Source: Marasmius tenuissimus
Lineage: Eukaryota; Basidiomycota; Agaricomycetes; Agaricales; Marasmiaceae
Direction: 5' to 3'
Assembly: GCA_029532415.1 (NCBI GenBank)
Contig: JAQOTA010000050.1
Coordinates: 3,906,001-3,970,000 of the forward strand
DNA: 64,000 bases
Below, piece by piece: positions 1 through 9,906 of this stretch; position 1 is the first letter of the stretch, and every line of letters begins with the position of its first letter. The position numbers were made by a program, and so were the translations under genes. Below the pieces are notes generated by a model, which had not been told where the DNA came from, ran no database searches, and was given only the letters and a program-made list of their open reading frames with translations.

Positions 1-401
1 AGCAGAATGCATATTCTCCAACGATGTTAGCTGTAAGGACATAGTCGCCTTGTCGTTCTCGTTGTCCATCAAGGAGTAGTTTCGAGTTGGGGTCTCGAAT
101 GTCGAAATCAATATCAAATGAACCTCCGGATTGAACCTGTGGATGTGAGATTTGAGAAGAAGACGACGGAAATGACAATAAATGATAGCTTACAGCAAAG
201 TAAAACTAAACAAAAGTCGTTAGCAGGCGTGAATGAAAGGTATAGGGCATGCCAGCAGACACGTACACCGAGCTTTTCTCCAGCCTTATCCACGTCGGCG
301 TAGAAGCAAAGTCGTTCATTTGCGGCAATGGCGGTCGTTAGAGCAGATCCTCGGACATGTAGACACAGGTGTAAAAGGTAAAGAGGAAGTAGGAGGAACA
401 T
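1..401 (-). CDS. p24 family (EMP24/GP25L/Erp) cargo receptor, 5' part
   Basis: This gene encodes the N-terminal part of a p24 protein, a type I membrane protein that cycles in COPII/COPI vesicles and helps select cargo between ER and Golgi. The start at 401 is followed by a hydrophobic signal peptide (MFLLLPLYLLHLCLHVRG). The GOLD domain follows, with the family's ANERLCFYADV and a second Cys in GEYAFC at the window edge. Exon 1 is 267-401, exon 2 is a 12-nt microexon at 194-205 encoding FYFA, and exon 3 runs from 136 off the left end. The splice sites are good (GTACGT/TTTAG and GTAAGC/CACAG), and the joined text KLG-FYFA-VQSGGSFDID fits the family. The coiled coil, membrane segment and tail lie outside the window. 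The subtype looks closer to Erp2/3/4 than to Emp24, but this is uncertain. It diverges from RPA190 with 205 bp between the starts. Confidence 0.85.
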
Positions 402-606
402 CGTGGACGGCGGGGGTATACTGGTGAAGTTCTTGCCGCCGGCGGTTTGGGTTGTCTCTGTAGAACATTCCCACGATAGCACGTGGAGCTTGATCGGCAA
501 GCAAAATATTTTTTCGCATAACCATCTTCGACTGAAGTTGAAGCCCAAGCTGCAGCTTGCTGCTCGCTGCCGGCCTGCCCTCTAAGCATCGAGTCGTCTC
601 ACAGCC

Positions 607-3600
607 ATGAACATCTCACACTCTATCCAGTCTACTGTTGCCGGTGTATCTTTCTCTTTCCTCACTGCTGAAGACGTACGCCGGATATCCGTCAAGCAAA
701 TCGTTAATCCAGTTCTTCTCGATGCATTAAACCGACCGAATATTGGTGGTCTATATGACCCTTCACTTGGACCCAGCGATCGCTCTGATCTGTAAGCTCT
801 CATGCTTTGGACGAGGGAGCGCGTATTCACGTCATTCTAGTTGCGGGACATGCCGACTTAACTATTTCACCTGCCCAGGTCATTTTGGACACATTGAACT
901 CCCTGCACCCGTATTCCACCCACTCTTTTTGCGAACATGTACAATCTCTTTCGGGGAACCTGCCTCTTCTGTCATCATTTCAAAGTAGATCGTGAAGAAG
1001 TGAGTAAACGTCGATTGGAACTCCATCAACTTTTGACCATTTGCTCCAGCTCTGTAGATATGTCGGCAAATTCAGACTGCTGGAGTATGGGCTGTTGGAG
1101 GCTGCTCATGGCTTGGACGATCTGCACCGGCTTGTTACTGCACGAGCGAAGGCTGAAAGCAAGAAGAAGGGGAAGAAGAAGGCGACACAAGGTGACGAGG
1201 AAGAGGAAGATCACAGTGAAGAAAGCGAAGATTCGGATAATGCGGGGGGGGATAAAGACTCTGAGGAAGACGAAAGTCCGGTGGAATTTATGTCGAGGGT
1301 CAATCGCTATGTGGCGCTACATCTTTCCCGAGCATCGGGCAGCACAAGGGATAGCTATAAAGATGGTCTCGTCTATCAAGCCAGAAAGGAGCTCATAAAT
1401 GAGTTTCTGAAAGCTACTATCTTGGGTCGATGTCAAAATGAGGGTTGCGGGAGGTAAGCTCTCCCACACTTTCTCAGTCAACCGCCTCACCAACATCGCG
1501 CAGTTATGGCTATACCTTCAGAAAGGAAGGGTATACCAAAATCATCGAATACGACCTTTCTCCGAAACAAAAAGTCCGCAACACAAAGACGCGACCGGAT
1601 GTCCTATTAGGTTCTACAACCAAGTCGTCGAACGCTCCGTCAGAGCAGGATGATTCAGATGTCGAGATGTCTAGCCCAGAATCCGATGACGATGGAGAGT
1701 CCATTGCCGCAGAGGATCAGGAAGACGAGGAAGACGAGGAGGAGGAGGTGAATACCAAAGAAGATAATCTACCTCGAGCTGCCAACGGGAAGATCAAGAC
1801 TAAGCGAGGACGCAACGAGCGTGTCATTGCCCCTGAGGAGTGTCGAGCTCATCTTCGTCGCCTTTTCAAAAATGAGTCTACAATGTGCTCATTGCTGTAC
1901 GGAAAACACGGGCCGTTTGCGAAGATAACATCCGAAGGACTTTCTTTAGCCTCTGCAGACATGTTCTTCTTGGAGGTTATCACCGTCCCGCCGACGCGTT
2001 TTCGGCCACCTGCCAAGATGAACGATACTCTCTTCGAACATCCTCAAAACGAGTTACTTGCTAAAGTTCTCCAGACGTCGTACCGCCTTCGTGACCTCAA
2101 CAACAACCTCAAGGAGGTTTCCACCAAAGGCCCGCAGTACGACGAGGTTGCAAGGAAGAAGTTGATGGGTTCGCTTTTGGAGGCGTTGATTCAGCTTCAG
2201 GTCGACGTCAATAGCTTCATGGATAGCAGCAAAAACCCGGCACCCGTGCGGCAGGGCAAACTTCCCCCGAGTGGCGTGAAACAGGGCTTGGAGAAGAAAG
2301 AAGGTTTATTCCGGAAACACATGATGGTTAGTTTGCTATCGTTCTCGTTTTGATCACGGTCACTCAAAGCCCAACTCTGTAGGGGAAGCGTGTCAACTAC
2401 GCCGCTCGTTCAGTCATCTCGCCGGATGTCAACATCGAACCCAACGAGATCGGGATACCCCCGGTATTCGCAAAGAAACTGACTTTCCCCGAGCCTGTCA
2501 CCCCCTTTAACTTCCATAAACTACGTCAGCAAGTCATCAACGGTCCTCGTGTTCACCCTGGCGCATCTATGGTCGAGTTTGAGGACGGTCACCAGGTGTC
2601 ATTGGTGGGTGACTATCGTAGATAACGAGCCCATGAGTCTGACTCCTGCTTAGGACAAATTGGGCGTCGAACAGCGAACAGCGATTGCAAACCAGTTGCT
2701 CACACCTCAAGAGGGAGGGCGGACAGCATCGGGAGGGCGCAAAGGGCTTCGAACTCGCACCACCGCCATCAACAAGAAGGTGTATCGCCACTTGGAAAAT
2801 GGTGATATCTTGATCCTCAATCGTCAACCGACATTACACAAACCGAGTATGATGACACACAAGGCTCGCATCCTTCATGGCGAGAAGACGATCAGGATGC
2901 ACTACGCCAATTGGTGAGTTTCCGTTTGAGTATGTCATGAAACCCTGTAGCTGACCATCTATTCACAGTAATTCGTATAATGGTAGGTCCTCAACTTACA
3001 CGAGTTCTTCACAGGTTTTGACCCTCTCATAGCGGATTTTGATGGCGATGAGATGAACATTCACTTCCCTCGTAAGTATAGGTCCCACTTCTCGCGAGCA
3101 AAACCTCACATCCAGTTAGAAAATCAGGTTGCTCGAGCTGAAGCTGAGATGCTTTCCAACACGGATAACCAATACCTTGTGCCGACATCAGGTAATCCTT
3201 TGCGAGGTCTTATACAGGATCATGTCGTGGCCGGTGTGTGGATGACGAGCCAAGGGACGTTTTTCACTCGAGAAGAGTACTTCCAATTGCTCTACGGCGC
3301 ACTGCGACCGGAGGACGATGCCAATTCTCTATTGAAGACACTTCCGCCTACGATATGGAAGCCCGTCCCCCTCTGGACTGGCAAGCAAGTGGTAATGGTT
3401 TCTTCTCCTTGGATGCTCATCCTAGGCTAACTCATAGACAGATTTCCACCGTCCTGAAAAACATCACGCCCGAAAACATGGAAGGGATACATCTCAACGC
3501 GAGTACCAAGGTTCCGGGTCATCTGTGGGGTTCCGACTCTAAAGAAGACAAGGTCATATTCATGGATGGAGAACTCCTTAGTGGTGTATTGGATAAGGCT

Positions 3601-6560
3601 GCGTTTGGGGCTTCGGATTATGGTCTTGTCCATTCGGTTTACGAACTTTACGGCGCTGAGACTGCAGGACGATTACTCGGTATCCTCAGCAGACTTTTCA
3701 CCAAATTCCTACAACATCGCGCTTTTACCTGTCGCATGGACGACTTGACCCTCACACCCGAAGGAAACGACAAACGTAACGAGATTCTGCAGCGGGGCAA
3801 GAATTTGGGAACGGAGGGTGCGATTGAGAATTTCCCCTCCCTCAGCGAGACGCCGAAAGAAGAGATAACCTCTGCTCTCAAGTCCCTCTTGCAGGATGTC
3901 CTGCGGGATGACAACAAGATGGCGGGCCTCGATATGACAGTCAAGACCAAGTTATCGAAGTTGACTTCGGAAATATCGGAGGCATGTCTACCGCACAAGC
4001 TGCTTCGCAAGTTCCCCCACAACAACATGCAGACGATGACCCTCTCCGGTGCCAAGGGTAGTGCGGTCAATGCACGACAGATATCTTGCGCGCTCGGCCA
4101 GCAAGAGTTGGAGGGTCGTCGTGTCCCGGTGATGGTTAGCGGGAAAACGTTACCGTCTTTCAAGGCTTTCGAAACCAAGGCCATCGCAGGTGGTTATGTT
4201 GCCAGTCGGTTCTTGACGGGAGTAAAACCGCAAGAATTTTATTTCCATTGTATGGCCGGGAGAGAAGGTTTGATCGATACTGCTGTGAAGACCTCGCGTT
4301 CGGGTTACCTCCAGCGTTGCTTGATCAAGCATCTGGAGGGAGCGCGCGTTCATTACGACAACACAGTGCGGAACAGCGACGATTCGGTTTACCAATTCCA
4401 CTACGGTGGCGATGCGTTGGACGTCACAAAGCAGAAACACCTCTACCAATTCGACTTCATCGCTCAGAACGAGCGGTCATGGATCAACATTCTGAAGCCC
4501 GGGATGATAGGCAAGTTCGCTGGCTCCGGGGCTGCGTCGAAGTACATGAAGAAGGTGCTCAAGAAGAAGCCTGCGAAACGGGGGAAATACGAACCTGCAT
4601 TGTCCGTTTACAACCCTGCCAGAGAGCTTGGCGCAACATCTGAACAGTTCGCCGAGGCGATGGAGGCTTATATCAAAAGCAACCCTCGAAACTTGCTTGA
4701 TGATGGTCCTGAGCCGCAATGGAAGAGTCGGCGCCAGCGCATGTCAGTCAACCATTTCCGTCTCCTCATGCATATCAAATACATGCGGAGCTTGGTCGAA
4801 CCTGGGGAATCTGTTGGGCTACTAGCATCTCAAGGGTACGTCACGGTTGTACCAATCAGACGTACACGATCTAATTCGTTTCTAGTGTTGGTGAGCCTTC
4901 AACACAAATGACACTCAACACATTTCACTTTGCCGGTATGTTCTATCCATCTGAGATGCTCTCAACCCTGATCTTATCTTAACTTTAGGTCACGGTGCGG
5001 CAAACGTCACACTCGGTATTCCTCGACTACGGGAAATCGTCATGACAGCCTCTCAAAAGCCTAAGACCCCCTCTATGACCATGAGAATACGCGCGGGTAC
5101 TGCGCAGGAAGACGTTGATCGGTTCTGCAAGCGCGCCACCAAACTCTCTTTATCCCAGATTGTCGAGCATATTGCAGTCACTGAGAGATTGCAGACCAAT
5201 GGCGACGCCCGGCGGAGGCTATACACCATTGAGCTCTTCCTATTCCCGAAGGAAGAATACGAAGCCGAATATGACACTGATCCTTCAGAGGTCTTGTCCT
5301 CCTTTGCGGTTAAGTTCCCTTTGACCTTGAAAAAGGAAATGGCGGCCGAAATGAAGAAGGTGAACGCCGACATGCGCAATCAGATCTCACAACTCGGTCA
5401 GGGCAAGAAATCAAAGGACGACAGGGGTCAAGATGCTGCTGAAGACGGAGACGACGAGCCTAGGACCTCAAAGAACGACGAGGAAGGTAGCGAGATCGGA
5501 GATGGGGATGCTGATGATGAGAAACGAGCTCGTCAGCAGAAGCAGCAGGCGAGCTACGAGTCCGATGAGGACGACGAAGACGAGAACGAAGAGATGGCGC
5601 CCTACAACGATGAAGAGCTGGAAGCTGAATACGCGGAGAAGGTTGGCGAAGCGCAGAAGCAGAGCGAATCGCAGCCCAAACCGAAATCGAAGAGCTTCAA
5701 AGCTCAAGTCGGGCGCGTTGAGGAGGCGTTCCAGTTGAACTTCCCGCCCGCTGAGTCGTTTGCCTTCGAGGACTCGAAGGCCACCTTCGTTCTGAGCGTA
5801 TGTTTCTCGGTCCATCTCTCAGGGTTTGTTGCTCATACCCAGCCCAGTTCTCATCGGATCTCCCGAAACTACTGCTCGTTGGTATCATTGAGCGCACTTG
5901 TCGTGCTACTGTCGTCCGAGAGATTCCAGGGATCACCGATTGTTTCCAGAACAAGGAAGAAAAGAACGGCCAAGACGCAGTCATAAAGGTATCGATACCC
6001 CAGAAGTTTTTACGTACGTTGAAACTGAACTGAGCCTACTTTGTTATTCAGCTCACGACGAACGGATCCAATTTCAAAGGGATGTGGGCATTTGCTTCAT
6101 CCGCCGATGAGACCATTCTCGAGGACGATGAGATCTACTCCAACGACATCTATTCCATACTGAAAACTTATGGTGTGGAGATGGCTCGTGCTGCTATCTT
6201 GAACGAGATGAGTGGAATCTTCGGGTTGTACAAAATTCAGGTGGACCGTCGCCATCTAGAACTCATTGCTGATTACATGGTGAGACAGCTTTCTCTGTGT
6301 TGACATTCTGGTATTCATCGTTCGTTCGTCAGACGTTTGATGGTGGCTACAAACCCTTCAACCGAAAGGGTCTCTCAGCGAGCCCCTCCCCTCTTCTGAA
6401 AGCTTCTTACGAGACGACTGCCGCTTTCTTGTCAGACGCTACCTTACATGGAGACTTCGACGACCTGAAGACGCCGTCTGGGAACGTTGTCCTTGGGCGG
6501 CCCAGCTCAACTGGTACAGGCGCCTTTGAGGTGCATATGCCTGTTCAACCTGTTCATTAG
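607..6560 (+). CDS. RPA190: DNA-directed RNA polymerase I largest subunit
   Basis: This is the catalytic largest subunit of RNA polymerase I, which transcribes the 35S rRNA precursor in the nucleolus. The start [13 protein letters not shown] at 607 is followed, after an intron near 793, by the clamp-core zinc-binding residues ([19 protein letters not shown]). The metal-binding active-site loop [13 protein letters not shown] lies at about 3030-3070, after two small introns. The bridge-helix and trigger-loop region (GLLASQG, then [19 protein letters not shown]) spans 4815-4995. Long acidic, Lys-rich tracts at about 1160-1290, 1690-1750 and 5440-5650 match the low-complexity insertions typical of Pol I A190. 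The C-terminus carries [15 protein letters not shown] and stops at 6558-6560. There are roughly ten introns and the protein is about 1,700 residues, the usual size. No break was seen. Confidence 0.96.
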
Positions 6561-7030
6561 TGATGGAAGAAAAGTACGTTAATGTACGAGTAATGTATGG
6601 GGAATCTAAGCGTATTTCTACCATACTCTGCCCAGGAGACTGCACCTCAGTACGGAAAAAGTTGTTACCGAGAGAAAGACTCGAAGGCTTGTGGCCAGAA
6701 CCGAGAAGGAACTGTCGGGGCCCAGGTAAGGCGACTTCAAAAAAGAAAAAGCTTGTGGCATGTGGCATCCACGACGAGTCACGATCACGTGCCGATTGCA
6801 AGAAGTGTGACGAACGAAGAAAGCCAGAAAAGGTCTTGAAAGTACCGTTTGCGAGGACATTGATAGTCCAGATAGCCGCTACTGAGTTGAGATTGCGTTG
6901 CAGCTGTCGAATGTTCATTTTTCAGAGGATTTTCATTGAACTACAGGGACGCGCTTGCTCTATGATGGAAAAAGATATAAGGTTGACACAATTCAAACTC
7001 CGCTCCACCTCCCCACCCCCAACCGCCACC
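6561..7030. other. Intergenic spacer between RPA190 and the KEN-box protein gene
   Basis: This holds the RPA190 3' end and the promoter and leader of the next gene. The frame of the downstream protein stays open across the whole spacer (from 6560), but it has no conserved content and is Arg/Lys/Cys-rich. A pyrimidine- and C-rich leader at 7000-7030 ends in a good Kozak context (gccaccATG), so I take this stretch as non-coding. Confidence 0.6.
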
Positions 7031-7963
7031 ATGCAACGAGCCCCGCTGCAGGAACTTCCGCTTTCTAGAGTGCCTCTCCCACCAACACCTCAGACAGTGA
7101 CAAGGTCTAACAAGCGTCCTCTCCCTCCGGATGGAACAGTCATCTTCAGCCCAGCAAAACGTCGCATCCTGTCTGAAGATGGAATCACCGTCTCGGGGAA
7201 AACTCTAAAAAGTCCCTTTAACATTCGCGACGCCGTTTCATTCAGAGCTTCTGAGGAGACAGCGGAATCTTCACCAGCAAAGAAACTCGACTTTACCGCT
7301 GGAAAGGTCGGGCATGGCCCTGCAAAGGGGGATCGACACTCTAAACCGTCATCTATCGCTCCTTCACCACAGCTACCTCGTACCCCTCACACACCAGTAT
7401 CAACACCTAATGGTCGCCCTACACCTCCTGCCATCGATGACTTTTTTGCGACACCGGAAAGACTGCCTTCGGCACACACCAAGAATCCTCCTCGACTCAT
7501 TCCCAGGCCACTGCCTGAATGCTCAGACCCTCATTCGGCACACTACCCTGGGTTCCGTGTGCATCGCGATCCCCATATCACGCTTTTTGACCCTCTTGAT
7601 GATGAATCTTTTGTAGTCAAAGGGGCCAAAGAGAACCTACCTCCACGACGCACCTTGAAGAAGGCGGTCACAGAGCCTGTGCGTAGCGACAACAAGGCCC
7701 TTCTTTTAACGCCGGAATCGAAGAAACGCGAATTGGAGAAGATCTTGAAGGCAAAGTCGACGCCTGCTACTCCGAAGAAGACTGCAGGGAAAGAGAGGTT
7801 GGATCACGGAAGTCCCACACCTCAGCGAACTGTGATGTCTTTTGGTGTTCACCCGTGGATGGGGACGCCGCCATTGACAGAGACAGACAAAAGGCAACGA
7901 AGGCTCCTCATGATGGAAGAGGTCGAGGTTGGATGCGACGAGGACGCCTTTGGGGATCTATGA
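7031..7963 (+). CDS. Unidentified Pro/Ser-rich protein with KEN box and many SP/TP sites
   Basis: This is an intronless 310-codon gene starting at 7031 in a strong Kozak context. I recognise no catalytic domain. The protein is largely disordered and basic, with more than ten Ser-Pro/Thr-Pro sites, among them LPPTPQT, LKSPFNIRD, PSPQLPRTPHTPVSTP and LLTPESKK. A KEN tripeptide lies at residues about 200-202 (AKENLPPRR). The better conserved-looking parts are HYPGFRVHRDPHITLF before the KEN box and the C-terminal PWMGTPPLTETDKRQRRLLM with the acidic tail DEDAFGDL. KEN boxes are known degrons for the anaphase-promoting complex, and SP/TP clusters are typical CDK targets, so a cell-cycle-controlled role is an inference only. 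Confidence is high that it is a gene and low on function. Confidence 0.8.
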   Translation: MQRAPLQELPLSRVPLPPTPQTVTRSNKRPLPPDGTVIFSPAKRRILSEDGITVSGKTLKSPFNIRDAVSFRASEETAESSPAKKLDFTAGKVGHGPAKGDRHSKPSSIAPSPQLPRTPHTPVSTPNGRPTPPAIDDFFATPERLPSAHTKNPPRLIPRPLPECSDPHSAHYPGFRVHRDPHITLFDPLDDESFVVKGAKENLPPRRTLKKAVTEPVRSDNKALLLTPESKKRELEKILKAKSTPATPKKTAGKERLDHGSPTPQRTVMSFGVHPWMGTPPLTETDKRQRRLLMMEEVEVGCDEDAFGDL

Positions 7964-8319
7964 TGCATTTTTTGTCCTGACCTTTTTTCCATTCCTCAGC
8001 TCACGACATCACGAATTCATCTTTTCGCCTTCTTGCTTTATTCTCACCCCAATCCCAACGATTTGTGACGACATACCTCTACTTTGATCCTCATTATCTA
8101 TATTATACTTGGCTTGCCCTACAGTTGTTTATATCCTAACTAAATCTTTCGTATTTGAATTTCCGTGCTGTAATCAACAGAGGCTTGGAGGAGGCAACCC
8201 AAGGACGTGAGGCGACGCGTCCAAGGCGTGAGCAAAAATAACCATTCTCGGACACGCGGTTTCGATCTACGTGTAACTCCGTTACTTGACTGAGCTGCTG
8301 TTTCCTCTGAACATCCACA
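7964..8319. other. Intergenic spacer upstream of LCL2
   Basis: This holds the 3' end of the preceding gene (T-rich, about 7970-8130) and the promoter of LCL2. I saw no further reading frame with conserved content. Confidence 0.5.
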
Positions 8320-8731
8320 ATGTGTCGAACAAATTCCATGCTGTTCTTTGTTCTCTCGTGCCTCTTCGCTATTTGTCACGCCCAGTTCTCGTTTTTCGAT
8401 AACATGTTTCGCCAACAACAACACCAGGAGCACCCTTCAGGCGCAGCGCAATGGGCAGCCCATCGTGAGAGCAGTGCGTGAAACTCGCTCGATACTCTAC
8501 ATCGTCTTGTTGAGCTGACGTGACCTCGCAGTTCCATGCTCTCAATACCTGTGCAAGACTCTCGAATGCGTCAAGAACCCGGCTTACTGTCCTTGTCCAG
8601 ATGTGGAAGATATCGGATGTGTCATACCGGATGCGGACGATCCAGAGAGTGGTACTGTCGTTTGCGTGAGAGGCAAAGATGGCTGCGATCAAGTGGAAAG
8701 ATTAGCTTGGCTGGGGGCTTCATGGAAGTAG
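8320..8731 (+). CDS. LCL2: Long chronological lifespan protein 2 (ERAD-associated)
   Basis: LCL2 is a small secretory-pathway protein linked in yeast to ER-associated degradation and lifespan. There are two exons, 8320-8473 and 8532-8731, which join as GAGAGCA|TTCCATGC and give 117 residues. The N-terminus MCRTNSMLFFVLSCLFAICHA is a signal peptide. The family's aromatic/Gln-rich start of the mature protein follows (QFSFFDNMFRQQQHQEHP). The Cys-rich core has CSQYLCKTLECVKNPAYC, CPCPDVEDIGCVIPD and VVCVRGKDGC in the order expected for LCL2. The stop follows WLGASWK. The length matches the family (about 110-130 residues). The precise biochemical function is not known. Confidence 0.9.
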
Positions 8732-9003
8732 GAAGTCTGGTGCGTCTACACGTTCTAGCCTCCAAGTAGTCGTCTTACTATCTTCAATCCAGCTGACCTG
8801 CATATGTATTAGCCTGTCGTATACTACGGGTGAAATCTGAGTCGGTTCTCTCGAGCTCCACAGGGACGACATCCCAGGAGTACGTTCCGCGCTATGAGTG
8901 ACGTCGTATCACCTCCGTTTCTCAGATGATTTGGTGTTCTCTCACACAACATAGACTCCATAAATAGGGAGGGCAACGTTGTGCGGAAAGTATCGATTGT
9001 ATC

Positions 9004-9906
9004 ATGAAACACGCTCTCACATACGCTCTCACCATCGCCCTAGTCCGATGGTTGCCCCAGTCAACTTTGGCACAGGAAAACCAAACTTTTGCGAACGTCA
9101 CTCAGGCATTCAGGGATGCAAAAGTGGTTCCTGATGTCATTCCTGTCTTCAATCCGAGTGCTCTGTTGGATGTAGTATTCACGGACAACTCCACGATGCA
9201 AAATGTCAATGTCACTCCAGGGATGAACCTGACCATGACACGTACGTCTCGCACTAAGAGATGAAACCAGGTCTGCTGACCTTGCCACAGAAACATCAAG
9301 CGCGCCACAGTTCTTCCTTAGAGCCAACGAAACGCTTCCGGGGAATACCCCATACGTCCTAGCCATTGTAGATCCTGACGCTCCGACGCCCCAAAATACC
9401 TCGATCTCGCAATTCCGACATTTCTTGGGTGGCGGTTTTCGAGTGGACAATTCCACTTCGGAGTTGAAGAACACTACCGTAGCCCTCTCAGATTTCGTAC
9501 CCCCAACACCTCCAGATGGGTCTGATCCTCACAGGTGAGCCGTCTCCCCGTCAAGGCCAATCCTTTAGCGTTGTTCTTCTCAACGCCCGCAATCCTGTTG
9601 CCTAGATACGTCGTTGTGGTGTTCAATCAACCGGCCGATTTTGACACTGTCGCACAACGACTTGTCAATGCGTCCACGCCGAGGACCAACTTCAATCTCA
9701 CGACTTTCAGTCGTGATGTTGGGATGGGGAATCCCATTGCTGGGAATTTCTTCTTGACTGGTCCCAACAGTACTAATGGGACTACTAACACCAACGGGAC
9801 TAGTCCGTCTAACGATAACGGAGCATATGCCTGTCGACTTTCGAGATGGATCGGTTGGTTTGCTCTTGGAGGGGGCTTGTTTGCCGCCGGTTTCCAGGTG
9901 TTGTAA
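9004..9906 (+). CDS. Secreted PEBP-like (phosphatidylethanolamine-binding) protein, possibly GPI-anchored
   Basis: There are three exons, 9004-9241, 9291-9534 and 9606-9906. The N-terminus MKHALTYALTIALVRWLPQSTLA is a signal peptide. The PEBP fold signature is visible in VLAIVDPDAPTPQNTS (DPDAP core), in FRHFLGGGF where PEBPs usually have xxHWL, and in DPHRYVVVVFNQP (the conserved PHRY motif). The C-terminus has a long Asn/Thr/Gly-rich linker with many N-glycosylation sites. It ends in a hydrophobic segment (IGWFALGGGLFAAGFQVL) right at the stop, as expected for a GPI-attachment signal. Family members bind lipid head groups or inhibit proteases; which of these applies here cannot be told. A TATA-like CATAAATAG lies at 8959-8967. 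Confidence 0.85.

Noticed and set aside
6560..7030. N-terminal extension of the KEN-box protein to 467 codons
   Set aside because: The extension overlaps the RPA190 stop and has no conserved text, while the ATG at 7031 has a strong Kozak context.
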